NCBI GenBank assembly: GCA_964036275.1 | Contig: OZ038434.1 | Span: 25,775,413-25,839,412, forward strand | Source: Litoditis marina | Lineage: Eukaryota > Nematoda > Chromadorea > Rhabditida > Rhabditidae | DNA: 64,000 nucleotides | Direction: 5' to 3' | Shown here: positions 51,330 through 64,000 of the stretch, piece by piece | Layout: the number at the start of each line of letters is the position of its first letter | How positions within the stretch are numbered: the first letter of the stretch is position 1 | Position numbers and translations under genes: made by a program | Notes under the pieces: model-generated | What the model saw: only the letters and a program-made list of their open reading frames with translations | The model's database searches: none | What the model was told of the DNA's origin: nothing

Positions 51330-54300
51330 ACGTGAAATACCGTAGTTTTTGCGACGTCATGACGTCGCAAAATTGAACTTGGGCCAAAATGGCCAAACTT
51401 GCAAAAATAAGATTTGGAATAGTTAATTATTTGTATAAAACGATATTAGAACCTATTCCAAGCGGTTTGGTCGCCAATTTATAACTTTTGAGTTGTGACG
51501 TCAAATACCGTAGTTTTTGCGACGTCATGACGTCGCAAAATTGAACTTGGGCCAAAATGGCCCAACTTACAAGAATAAGATTTGGAATAGTTAATTATTT
51601 GTATAAATTGATATTAGAAGCTATTCCAAGCGGTTTGGTCGCCAATTGATAACTTTTGAGTTGCGACGTCAAATACCTAGTTTTTGCGACGTCATGACGT
51701 CGCAAAATTGAACTTGGGCCAAAATGGCCAAACTTGCAAAAATAAGATTTGGAATAGTTAATTATTTGTATAAAACGATATTAGAAGCTATTCCAAGCGG
51801 TTTGGTCGCCAATTGATAACTTTTGAGTTGCGACGTCAAATACCGTAGTTTTTGCGACGTCATGACGTCGCAAAATTGAACTTGGGCCAAAATGGCCCAA
51901 CTTGCAAGAATAAGATTTGGAATAGTTAATTATTTGTATAAATTGATATTAGAAGCTATTCCAAGCGGTTTGGTCGCCAATTGATAACTTTTGAGTTGCG
52001 ACGTCAAATACCTAGTTTTTGCGACGTCATGACGTCGCAAAATTGAACTTGGGCCAAAATGGCCAAACTTGCAAAAATAAGATTGGGAATAGTTAATTAT
52101 TTGTATAAAACGATATTAGAAGCTATTCCAAGCGGTTTGGTCGCCAATTGATAACTTTTGAGTTGCGACGTCAAATACCGTAGTTTTTGCGACGTCATGA
52201 CGTCGCAAAATTGAACTTGGGCCAAAATGGCCAAACTTGCAAAAATAAGATTTGGAATAGTTAATTATTTGTATAAAACGATATTAGAAGCTATTCCAAG
52301 CGGTTTGGTCGCCAATTGATAACTTTTGAGTTGCGACGTCAAATACCGTAGTTTTTGCGACGTCATGACGTCGCAAAATTGAACTTGGGCCAAAATGGCC
52401 CAACTTGCAATAATAAGATTTGGAATAGTTAATTATTTGTATAAAACGATATTAGAAGCTATTCCAAGCGGTTTGGTCGCCAATTGATAACTTTTGAGTT
52501 GCGACGTCAAATACCGTAGTTTTTGCGACGTCATGACGTCGCAAAATTGAACTTGGGCCAAAATGGCCCAACTTGCAAGAATAAGATTTGGAATAGTTAA
52601 TTATTTGTATAAAACGATATTAGAAGCTATTCCAAGCGGTTTGGTTGCCAATTGATAACTTTTCAGTTGCGACGTCAAATACCTAGTTTTTGCGACGTCA
52701 TGACGTCGCAAAATTGAACTTGGGCCAAAATGGCCAAACTTGCAAAAATAAGATTTGGAATAGTTAATTATTTGTATAAAACGATATTAGAAGCTATTCC
52801 AAGCGGTTTGGTCGCCAATTGATAACTTTTGAGTTGCGACGTCAAATACCGTAGTTTTTGCGACGTCATGACGTCGCAAAATTGAACTTGGGCAAAAATG
52901 GCCCAACTTGCAAGAATAAGATTTGGAATAGTTAATTATTTGTATAAAACGATATTAGAAGCTATTCCAAGCGGTTTGGTCGCCAATTGATAACTTTTGA
53001 GTTGCGACGTCAAATACCGTAGTTTTTGCGACGTCATGACGTCGCAAAATTGAACTCGGGCAAAAATGGCCAAACTTGCAAGAATGATATTTGGAATAGT
53101 TAATTATTTGTATAAAGCGATATTAGAAGCTATTCCAAGCGGTTTGGTCGCCAATTGATAACTTTTGAGTTGCGACGTGAAATACCGTAGTTTTTGCGAC
53201 GTCATGACGTCGCAAAATTGAACTTGGGCCAAAATGGCCAAACTTGCAAAAATAAGATTTGGAATAGTTAATTATTTGTATAAAACGATATTAGAACCTA
53301 TTCCAAGCGGTTTGGTCGCCAATTTATAACTTTTGAGTTGCGACGTCAAATACCGTAGTTTTTGCGACGTCATGACGTCGCAAAATTGAACTTGGGCCAA
53401 AATGGCCCAACTTGCAAGAATAAGATTTGGAATAGTTAATTATTTGTATAAATTGATATTAGAAGCTATTCCAAGCGGTTTGGTCGCCAATTGATAACTT
53501 TTGAGTTGCGACGTCAAATACCTAGTTTTTGCGACGTCATGACGTCGCAAAATTGAACTTGGGCCAAAATGGCCAAACTTGCAAAAATAAGATTTGGAAT
53601 AGTTAATTATTTGTATAAAACGATATTAGAAGCTATTCCAAGCGGTTTGGTCGCCAATTGATAACTTTTGAGTTGCGACGTCAAATACCGTAGTTTTTGC
53701 GACGTCATGACGTCGCAAAATTGAACTTGGGCCAAAATGGCCAAACTTGCAAAAATAAGATTTGGAATAGTTAATTATTTGTATAAAACGATATTAGAAC
53801 CTATTCCAAGCGGTTTGGTCGCCAATTGATAACTTTTGAGTTGCGACGTCAAATACCGTAGTTTTTGCGACGTCATGACGTCGCAAAATTGAACTTGGGC
53901 CAAAATGGCCCAACTTGCAATAATAAGATTTGGAATAGTTAATTATTTGTATAAAACGATATTAGAAGCTATTCCAAGCGGTTTGGTCGCCAATTGATAA
54001 CTTTTGAGTTGCGACGTCAAATACCGTAGTTTTTGCGACGTCATGACGTCGCAAAATTGAACTTGGGCCAAAATGGCCCAACTTGCAAGAATAAGATTTG
54101 GAATAGTTAATTATTTGTATAAAACGATATTAGAAGCTATTCCAAGCGGTTTGGTTGCCAATTGATAACTTTTGAGTTGCGACGTCAAATACCTAGTTTT
54201 TGCGACGTCATGACGTCGCAAAATTGAACTTGGGCCAAAATGGCCAAACTTGCAAAAATAAGATTTGGAATAGTTAATTATTTGTATAAAACGATATTAG

Positions 54301-57300
54301 AAGCTATTCCAAGCGGTTTGGTCGCCAATTGATAACTTTTGAGTTGCGACGTCAAATACCGTAGTTTTTGCGACGTCATGACGTCGCAAAATTGAACTTG
54401 GGCAAAAATGGCCCAACTTGCAAGAATAAGATTTGGAATAGTTAATTATTTGTATAAAACGATATTAGAAGCTATTCCAAGCGGTTTGGTCGCCAATTGA
54501 TAACTTTTGAGTTGCGACGTCAAATACCGTAGTTTTTGCGACGTCATGACGTCGCAAAATTGAACTTGGGCAAAAATGGCCCAACTTGCAATAATAAGAT
54601 TTGGAATAGTTAATTATTTGTATAAAACGATATTAGAAGCTATTCCAAGCGGTTTGGTCGCCAATTGATAACTTTTGAGTTGCGACGTCAAATACCGTAG
54701 TTTTTGCGACGTCATGACGTCGCAAAATTGAACTTGGGCCAAAATGGCCCAACTTGCAAGAATAAGATTTGGAATAGTTAATTATTTGTATAAAACGATA
54801 TTAGAAGCTATTCCAAGCGGTTTGGTTGCCAATTGATAACTTTTGAGTTGCGACGTCAAATACCTAGTTTTTGCGACGTCATGACGTCGCAAAATTGAAC
54901 TTGGGCCAAAATGGCCAAACTTGCAAAAATAAGATTTGGAATAGTTAATTATTTGTATAAAACGATATTAGAAGCTATTCCAAGCGGTTTGGTCGCCAAT
55001 TGATAACTTTTGAGTTGCGACGTCAAATACCGTAGTTTTTGCGACGTCATGACGTCGCAAAATTGAACTTGGGCAAAAATGGCCCAACTTGCAATAATAA
55101 GATTTGGAATAGTTAATTATTTGTATAAAACGATATTAGAAGCTATTCCAAGCGGTTTGGTCGCCAATTGATAACTTTTGAGTTGCGACGTCAAATACCG
55201 TAGTTTTTGCGACGTCATGACGTCGCAAAATTGAACTTGGGCCAAAATGGCCCAACTTGCAAGAATAAGATTTGGAATAGTTAATTATTTGTATAAAACG
55301 ATATTAGAAGCTATTCCAAGCGGTTTGGTTGCCAATTGATAACTTTTGAGTTGCGACGTCAAATACCTAGTTTTTGCGACGTCATGACGTCGCAAAATTG
55401 AACTTGGGCCAAAATGGCCAAACTTGCAAAAATAAGATTTGGAATAGTTAATTATTTGTATAAAACGATATTAGAAGCTATTCCAAGCGGTTTGGTCGCC
55501 AATTGATAACTTTTGAGTTGCGACGTCAAATACCGTAGTTTTTGCGACGTCATGACGTCGCAAAATTGAACTTGGGCAAAAATGGCCCAACTTGCAAGAA
55601 TAAGATTTGGAATAGTTAATTATTTGTATAAAACGATATTAGAAGCTATTCCAAGCGGTTTGGTCGCCAATTGATAACTTTTGAGTTGCGACGTCAAATA
55701 CCGTAGTTTTTGCGACGTCATGACGTCGCAAAATTGAACTCGGGCAAAAATGGCCAAACTTGCAAGAATGATATTTGGAATAGTTAATTATTTGTATAAA
55801 ACGATATTAGAAGCTATTCCAAGCGGTTTGGTCGCCAATTGATAACTTTTGAGTTGCGACGTCAAATACCGTAGTTTTTGCGACGTCATGACGTCGCAAA
55901 ATTGAACTTGTGCCAAAATGGCCCAACTTGCAAGAATAAGATTTGGAATAGTTAATTATTTGTATAAAACGATATTAGAAGCTATTCCAAGCGGTTTGGT
56001 CGCCAATTGATAACTTTTGAGTTGCGACGTGAAATACCGTAGTTTTTGCGACGTCATGACGTCGCAAAATTGAACTTGGGCCAAAATGGCCAAACTTGCA
56101 AAAATAAGATTTGGAATAGTTAATTATTTGTATAAAACGATATTAGAACCTATTCCAAGCGGTTTGGTCGCCAATTTATAACTTTTGAGTTGCGACGTCA
56201 AATACCGTAGTTTTTGCAACGTCATGACGTCGCAAAATTGAACTTGGGCCAAAATGGCCCAACTTGCAAGAATAAGATTTGGAATAGTTAATTATTTGTA
56301 TAAATTGATATTAGAAGCTATTCCAAGCGGTTTGGTCGCCAATTGATAACTTTTGAGTTGCGACGTCAAATACCTAGTTTTTGCGACGTCATGACGTCGC
56401 AAAATTGAACTTGGGCCAAAATGGCCAAACTTGCAAAAATAAGATTTGGAATAGTTAATTATTTGTATAAAACGATATTAGAAGCTATTCCAAGCGGTTT
56501 GGTCGCCAATTGATAACTTTTGAGTTGCGACGTCAAATACCGTAGTTTTTGCGACGTCATGACGTCGCAAAATTGAACTTGGGCCAAAATGGCCAAACTT
56601 GCAAAAATAAGATTTGGAATAGTTAATTATTTGTATAAAACGATATTAGAACCTATTCCAAGCGGTTTGGTCGCCAATTGATAACTTTTGAGTTGCGACG
56701 TCAAATACCGTAGTTTTTGCGACGTCATGACGTCGCAAAATTGAACTTGGGCCAAAATGGCCCAACTTGCAATAATAAGATTTGGAATAGTTAATTATTT
56801 GTATAAAACGATATTAGAAGCTATTCCAAGCGGTTTGGTCGCCAATTGATAACTTTTGAGTTGCGACGTCAAATACCGTAGTTTTTGCGACGTCATGACG
56901 TCGCAAAATTGAACTTGGGCCAAAATGGCCCAACTTGCAAGAATAAGATTTGGAATAGTTAATTATTTGTATAAAACGATATTAGAAGCTATTCCAAGCG
57001 GTTTGGTTGCCAATTGATAACTTTTGAGTTGCGACGTCAAATACCTAGTTTTTGCGACGTCATGACGTCGCAAAATTGAACTTGGGCCAAAATGACCAAA
57101 CTTGCAAAAATAAGATTTGGAATAGTTAATTATTTGTATAAAACGATATTAGAAGCTATTCCAAGCGGTTTGGTCGCCAATTGATAACTTTTGAGTTGCG
57201 ACGTCAAATACCGTAGTTTTTGCGACGTCATGACGTCGCAAAATTGAACTTGGGCAAAAATGGCCCAACTTGCAAGAATAAGATTTGGAATAGTTAATTA

Positions 57301-58200
57301 TTTGTATAAAACGATATTAGAAGCTATTCCAAGCGGTTTCGTCGCCAATTGATAACTTTTGAGTTGCGACGTCAAATACCGTAGTTTTTGCGACGTCATG
57401 ACGTCGCAAAATTGAACTTGGGCAAAAATGGCCCAACTTGCAATAATAAGATTTGGAATAGTTAATTATTTGTATAAAACGATATTAGAAGCTATTCCAA
57501 GCGGTTTGGTCGCCAATTGATAACTTTTGAGTTGCGACGTCAAATACCGTAGTTTTTGCGACGTCATGACGTCGCAAAATTGAACTTGGGCCAAAATGGC
57601 CCAACTTGCAAGAATAAGATTTGGAATAGTTAATTATTTGTATAAAACGATATTAGAAGCTATTCCAAGCGGTTTGGTTGCCAATTGATAACTTTTGAGT
57701 TGCGACGTCAAATACCTAGTTTTTGCGACGTCATGACGTCGCAAAATTGAACTTGGGCCAAAATGGCCAAACTTGCAAAAATAAGATTTGGAATAGTTAA
57801 TTATTTGTATAAAATGATATTAGAAGCTATTCCAAGCGGTTTGGTCGCCAATTGATAACTTTTGAGTTGCGACGTCAAATACCGTAGTTTTTGCGACGTC
57901 ATGACGTCGCAAAATTGAACTTGGGCAAAAATGGCCCAACTTGCAATAATAAGATTTGGAATAGTTAATTATTTGTATAAAACGATATTAGAAGCTATTC
58001 CAAGCGGTTTGGTCGCCAATTGATAACTTTTGAGTTGCGACGTCAAATACCGTAGTTTTTGCGACGTCATGACGTCGCAAAATTGAACTTGGGCCAAAAT
58101 GGCCCAACTTGCAAGAATAAGATTTGGAATAGTTAATTATTTGTATAAAACGATATTAGAAGCTATTCCAAGCGGTTTGGTCGCCAATTGATAACTTTTG
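51330..58200 (+). repeat. Mosaic of satellite modules marked by GGTTGCC
   Basis: The rare variant TTTGGTTGCCAATTG (otherwise GGTCGCC) occurs at about 52641, 54151, 54822, 55325, 57003 and 57674. Spacings are 1,510, 671, 503, 1,678 and 671 bp, that is 9, 4, 3, 10 and 4 monomers. GACGTGAAATACC at 51333, 53179 and 56031 marks repeats of a larger block. The uneven spacing suggests repeated unequal exchange rather than one clean amplification. Confidence 0.65.
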
Positions 58201-60059
58201 AGTTGCGACGTCAAATACCGTAGTTTTTGCGACGTCATGACGTCGCAAAATTGAACTTGGGCCAAAATGGCCAAACTTGCAAGAATAAGATTTGGAATAG
58301 TTAATTATTTGTATAAAACGATATTAGAAGCTATTCCAAGCGGTTTGGTCGCCAATTGATAACTTTTGAGTTGCGACGTCAAATACCGTAGTTTTTGCGA
58401 CGTCATGACGTCGCAAAATTGAACTCGGGCAAAAATGGCCAAACTTGCAAGAATGATATTTGGAATAGTTAATTATTTGTATAAAACGATATTAGAAGCT
58501 ATTCCAAGCGGTTTGGTCGCCAATTGATAACTTTTGAGTTGCGACGTCAAATACCGTAGTTTTTGCGACGTCATGACGTCGCAAAATTGAACTTGTGCCA
58601 AAATGGCCCAACTTGCAAGAATAAGATTTGGAATAGTTAATTATTTGTATAAAACGATATTAGAAGCTATTCCAAGCGGTTTGGTCGCCAATTGATAACT
58701 TTTGAGTTGCGACGTCAAATACCGTAGTTTTTGCGACGTCATGACGTCGCAAAATTGAACTTGGGCCAAAATGGCCAAACTTGCAAGAATAAGAATTGGA
58801 ATAGTTAATTATCTGTATAAAACGATATTAGAAGCTATTCCAAGCGGTTTGGTCGCCAATTGATAACTTTTGAGTTGCGACGTGAAATACCGTAGTTTTT
58901 GCGACGTCATGACGTCGCAAAATTGAACTTGGGCCAAAATGGCCAAACTTGCAAGAATAAGATTTGGAATAGTTAATTATTTGTATAAAACGATATTAGA
59001 AGCTATTCCAAGCGGTTTGGTCGCCAATTGGTAACTTTTGAGTTGCGACGTCAAATACCGTAGTTTTTGCGACGTCATGACGTCGCAAAATTGAACTTGG
59101 GCCAAAATGGCCCAACTTGCAAGAATAAGATTTGGAATAGTTAATTATTTATATAAAACGATATTAGAAGCTATTCCAAGCGGTTTGGTCGCCAATTGAT
59201 AACTTTTGAGTTGCGACGTCAAATACCGTAGTTTTTGCGACGTCAAGACGTCGCAAAATTGAACTTGGGCCAAAATGGCCAAACTTGCAAGAATGAGATT
59301 TGGAATAGTTATTTATTTGTATAAAACGATATTAGAAGCTATTCCAAGCGGTTTGGTCGCCAATTGATAACTTTTGAGTTGCGACGTGAAATACCGTAGT
59401 TTTTGCGACGTCATGACGTCGCAAAATTGAACTTGGGCCAAAATGGCCAAACTTGCAAAAATAAGATTTGGAATAGTTAATTATTTGTATAAAACGATAT
59501 TAGAACCTATTCCAAGCGGTTTGGTCGCCAATTGATAACTTTTGAGTTGCGACGTCAAATACCGTAGTTTTTGCGACGTCATGACGTCGCAAAATTGAAC
59601 TTGGGCCAAAATGGCCCAACTTGCAAGAATAAGATTTGGAATAGTTAATTATTTGTATAAAACGATATTAGAAGCTATTCCAAGCGGTTTGGTCGCCAAT
59701 TGATAAGTTTTGAGTTGCGACGTCAAATACCTAGTTTTTGCGACGTCATGACGTCGCAAAATTGAACTTGGGCCAAAATGGCCAAACTTGCAAAAATAAG
59801 ATTTGGAATAGTTAATTATTTGTATAAAACGATATCAGAAGCTATTCCAAGCGGTTTGGTCGCCAATTGATAACTTTTGAGTTGCGACGTCAAATACCGT
59901 AGTTTTTGCGACGTCATGACGTCGCAAAATTGAACTTGGGCCAAAATGGCCAAACTTGCAAAAATAAGATTTGGAATAGTTAATTATTTGTATAAAACGA
60001 TATTAGAAGCTATTCCAAGCGGTTTGGTCGCCAATTGATAACTTTTGAGTTGCGACGTC

Positions 60060-62340
60060 AAATACCTAGTTTTGGCGACGTCATGACGTCGCAAAATTGA
60101 ACTTGGGCCAAAATGGCCAAACTTGCAAAAATAAGATTTAGAATAGTTAATTATTTGTATAAAACGATATTAGAAGCTATTCCAAGCGGTTTGGTCGCCA
60201 ATTGATAACTTTTGAGTTGCGACGTCAAATACCGTAGTTTTTGCGACGTCATGACGTCGCAAAATTGAACTTGGGCCAAAATGGCCAAACTTGCAAAAAT
60301 AAGATTTGGAATAGTTAATAATTTGTATAAAACGATATTAGAAGCTATTCCAAGCGGTTTGGTCGCCAATTGATAACTTTTGAGTTGCGACGTCAAATAC
60401 CGTAGTTTTTGCGACGTCATGACGTCGCAAAATTGAACTTGGGCAAAAATGGCCCAACTTGCAAGAATAAGATTTGGAATAGTTAATTATTTGTATAAAA
60501 CGATATTAGAAGCTATTCTAAGCGGTTTGGTCGCCAATTGATAACTTTTGAGTTGCGACGTCAAATACCGTAGTTTCTGCGACGTCATGACGTCGCAAAA
60601 TTGAACTTGGGCCAAAATGGCCCAACTTGCAAGAATAAGATTTGGAATAGTTAATTATTTGTATAAAACGATATTAGAAGCTATTCCAAGCGGTTTGGTC
60701 GCCAATTGATAACTTTTGAGTTGCGACGTCAATTACCGTAGTTTTTGCGACGTCATGACGTCGCAAAATTGAACTTGGGCCAAAATGGCCAAACTTGCAA
60801 GAATAAGAATTGGAATAGTTAATTATTTATATAAAACGATATTAGAAGCTATTCCAAGCGGTTTGGTCGCCAATTGATAACTTTTGAGTTGCGACGTCAA
60901 ATACCGTAGTTTTTGCGACGTCATGACGTCGCAAAATTGAACTTGGACCAAAATGGCCCAACTTGCAAGAATAAGAATTGGAATAGTTAATTATTTATAT
61001 AAAACGATATTAGAAGCTATTCCAAGCGGTTTGGTCGCCAATTGATAACTTTTGAGTTGCGACGTCAAATACCGTAGTTTTTGCGACGTCATGACGTCGC
61101 AAAATTGAACTTGGGCCAAAATGGCCATACTTGCAAGAATAAGAATTGGAATAGTTAATTATCTGTATAAAACGATATTAGAAGCTATTCCAAGCGGTTT
61201 GGTCGCCAATTGATAACTTTTGAGTTGCGACGTCAAATACCTAGTTTTGGCGACGTCATGACGTCGCAAAATTGAACTTGGGCCAAAATGGCCAAACTTG
61301 CAAAAATAAGATTTAGAATAGTTAATTATTTGTATAAAACGATATTAGAAGCTATTCCAAGCGGTTTGGTCGCCAATTGATAACTTTTGAGTTGCGACGT
61401 CAAATACCGTAGTTTTTGCGACGTCATGACGTCGCAAAATTGAACTTGGGCCAAAATGGCCAAACTTGCAAAAATAAGATTTGGAATAGTTAATAATTTG
61501 TATAAAACGATATCAGAAGCTATTCCAAGCGGTTTGGTCGCCAATTGATAACTTTTGAGTTGCGACGTCAAATACCGTAGTTTTTGCGACGTCATGACGT
61601 CGCAAAATTGAACTTGGGCAAAAATGGCCCAACTTGCAAGAATAAGATTTGGAATAGTTAATTATTTGTATAAAACGATATTAGAAGCTATTCTAAGCGG
61701 TTTGGTCGCCAATTGATAACTTTTGAGTTGCGACGTCAAATACCGTAGTTTCTGCGACGTCATGACGTCGCAAAATTGAACCTGGGGTAAAATGGCCCAA
61801 CTTGCAAGAATAAGATTTGGAATAGTTAATTATTTGTATAAAACGATATTAGAAGCTATTCCAAGCGGTTTGGTCGCCAATTGATAACTTTTGAGTTGCG
61901 ACGTCAATTACCGTAGTTTTTGCGACGTCATGACGTCGCAAAATTGAACTTGGGCCAAAATGGCCAAACTTGCAAGAATAAGAATTGGAATAGTTAATTA
62001 TTTATATAAAACGATATTAGAAGCTATTCCAAGCGGTTTGGTCGCCAATTGATAACTTTTGAGTTGCGACGTCAAATACCGTAGTTTTTGCGACGTCATG
62101 ACGTCGCAAAATTGAACTTGGGCCAAAATGGCCCAACTTGCAAGAATAAGAATTGGAATAGTTAATTATTTATATAAAACGATATTAGAAGCTATTCCAA
62201 GCGGTTTGGTCGCCAATTGATAACTTTTGAGTTGCGACGTCAAATACCGTAGTTTTTGCGACGTCATGACGTCGCAAAATTGAACTTGGGCCAAAATGGC
62301 CATACTTGCAAGAATAAGAATTGGAATAGTTAATTATCTG
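60060..62340 (+). repeat. 7-monomer higher-order repeat near right end, 1,175 bp
   Basis: Rare variants CTAGTTTTGGCGACG (about 60067 and 61242), GACGTCAATTACCG (about 60731 and 61906) and CATACTTGC (about 61125 and 62300) each recur at 1,175 bp. A partial third copy, starting with the GATTTAGAATAG monomer, appears near 63.45 kb. It has the same length as the 12.8-kb unit but different monomers. Confidence 0.8.
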
Positions 62341-62369
62341 TATAAAACGATATTAGAAGCTATTCCAAG

Positions 62370-62950
62370 CGGTTTGGTCGCCACTTGATAACCTTTGAGT
62401 TGCGACGTCAAATACCGTAGTTTTTGCGACGTCAAGACGTCGCAAAATTGAACTTGGGCCAAAATGGCCAAACTTGCAAGAATAAGATTTGGAATAGTTA
62501 ACTATTTGTATAAAACGATATTAGAAGCTATCCCAAGCGGTTTGGTCACCAATTGATAACTTTTGAGTTGCGACGTCAAATACCGTAGTTTTTGCGACGT
62601 CATGACGTCGCAAAATTGAACTTGGGCCAAAATGGCCAAACTTGCAAAAATAAGATTTGGAATAGTTAATTAGTTGTATAAAACGATATTAGAAGCTATT
62701 CCAAGCGGTTTGGTCGCCAATTGATAACTTTTGAGTTGCGACGTCAAATACCGTAGTTTTTGCGACGTCATGACGTTGCAAAATTGAACTTGGGCCAAAA
62801 AGGCCAAACTTGCAAAAATAAGATTTGGAATAGTTAATTAGTTGTATAAAACGATGTACAAAGCTATTCCAAGCGATTTGGTCGCCAATTGATAACTTTT
62901 GAGTTGCGACGTCAAATACCGTAGTTTTTGCGACGTCATGACGTCGCAAA
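62370..62950 (+). repeat. Diverged satellite monomers
   Basis: Several private changes cluster here: GTCGCCACTTGATAACCTTTGAG, GTTAACTATTTG, GCTATCCCAAGCGG, GGTCACCAATTG, GACGTTGCAAAA, AAAAAGGCC, GATGTACAAAGC and AGCGATTTGG. Elsewhere such changes are sparse. This looks like an older or less homogenised pocket of the array. Confidence 0.6.
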
Positions 62951-64000
62951 ATTGAACTTGGGCCAAAATGGCCCAACTTGCAAGAATAAGATTTGGAATA
63001 GTTAATTATTTGTATAAAACGATATTAGAAGCTATTCCAAGCGGTTTGGTCGCCAATTGATAACTTTTGAGTTGCGACGTGAAATACCGTAGTTTTTGCG
63101 ACGTCATGACGTCGCAAAATTGAACTTGGGCCAAAATGGCCCAACTTGCAAGAATAAGATTTGGAATAGTTAATTATTTGTATAAAACGATATTAGAAGC
63201 TATTCCAAGCGGTTTGGTCGCCAATTGATAACTTTTGAGTTGCGACGTCAAATACCGTAGTTTTTGCGACGTCAAGACGTCGCAAAATTGAACTTGGGCC
63301 AAAATGGCCCAACTTGCAAGAATAAGATTTGGAATAGTTAATTATTTGTATAAAACGATATTAGAAGCTATTCCAAGCGGTTTGGTCGCCAATTGATAAC
63401 TTTTGAGTTGCGACGTCAAATACCGTAGTTTTTGCGACGTCAAGACGTCGCAAAATTGAACTTGGGCCAAAATGGCCAAACTTGCAAAAATAAGATTTAG
63501 AATAGTTAATTATTTGTATAAAACGATATTAGAAGCTATTCCAAGCGGTTTGGTCGCCAATTGATAACTTTTGAGTTGCGACGTCAAATACCGTAGTTTT
63601 TGCGACGTCATGACGTCGCAAAATTGAACTTGGGCCAAAATGGCCAAACTTGCAAAAATAAGATTTGGAATAGTTAATAATTTGTATAAAACGATATTAG
63701 AAGCTATTCCAAGCGGTTTGGTCGCCAATTGATAACTTTTGAGTTGCGACGTCAAATACCGTAGTTTTTGCGACGTCATGACGTCGCAAAATTGAACTTG
63801 GGCAAAAATGGCCCAACTTGCAAGAATAAGATTTGGAATAGTTAATTATTTGTATAAAACGATATTAGAAGCTATTCTAAGCGGTTTGGTCGCCAATTGA
63901 TAACTTTTGAGTTGCGACGTCAAATACCGTAGTTTCTGCGACGTCATGACGTCGCAAAATTGAACTTGGGCCAAAATGGCCCAACTTGCAAGAATAAGAT

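Larger units (their letters stand above)
50014..64000 (+). repeat. 168-bp satellite array, segment 5
   Basis: Satellite to the end of the window, which stops inside a monomer. It contains modular blocks at 51-58 kb, a 7-monomer repeat at 60-62 kb and a more diverged pocket at 62.37-62.95 kb. No gene is seen. Confidence 0.98.

Noticed and set aside
1..64000. CRISPR array or bacterial repeat cluster
   Set aside because: The whole 168-bp unit is repeated with no unique spacers, no cas-like genes are present, and the inserts are eukaryotic-type elements.

Overview
The window is almost entirely one satellite DNA array. Roughly 365 head-to-tail copies (my estimate from the length) of a 168-bp monomer, about 37.5% GC in the consensus, run from the first base to the last in a single orientation. 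The array is interrupted only four times: by two copies of a 1,254-bp insertion carrying a broken reverse transcriptase gene, and by two copies of a 159-bp foldback (MITE-like) element. There is no ordinary gene, tRNA, rRNA or CRISPR array. The megabase-satellite style, the nucleosome-sized monomer, the eukaryotic retroelement and the AATAAA signal point to a eukaryotic nuclear genome. The reverse transcriptase resembles a lineage that I recall as common in aquatic invertebrates such as cnidarians and molluscs. I cannot name the species.

Layout. 1-16642: satellite with local higher-order repeats of 5, 10, 2, 4 and 7 monomers. 16643-17896: RT element copy 1, coding on the minus strand. 17897-23105: satellite. 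23106-24359: RT element copy 2, exactly 6,463 bp after copy 1. 24360-42478: satellite, including a 15-monomer (2,514-bp) and a 4-monomer (672-bp) higher-order repeat. 42479-42637: foldback copy 1. 42638-49854: satellite. 49855-50013: foldback copy 2, exactly 7,376 bp after copy 1. 50014-64000: satellite, with a 7-monomer (1,175-bp) repeat and a pocket of more diverged monomers near 62.4-62.95 kb. Both inserted elements were multiplied by amplification of the surrounding satellite: flanking monomer variants and spacings are shared.

The monomer is itself structured. Each unit begins TGACGTCGCAAAA and ends with the reverse complement, so abutting monomers form a perfect 26-bp palindrome, and one unit looks like a short transposon with 13-bp terminal inverted repeats. 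A TATAAAA box sits in the centre of a second inverted repeat (9-bp arms), and the motif TGCGACGTCA, close to a CRE/ATF site, occurs three times per monomer (two direct, one inverted). Both element types entered within about three bases of the palindrome centre, each with an apparent 3-bp target duplication.

The most noteworthy small feature is a hammerhead-ribozyme-like core on the minus strand downstream of each RT reading frame (CUGAUGA, a perfect 5-bp stem II, GAAA). Together with the RT type this fits a Penelope-like retroelement, though stems I and III are imperfect. The RT frame is open but lacks the palm motif A region, so it should be read as a 5'-truncated fossil.
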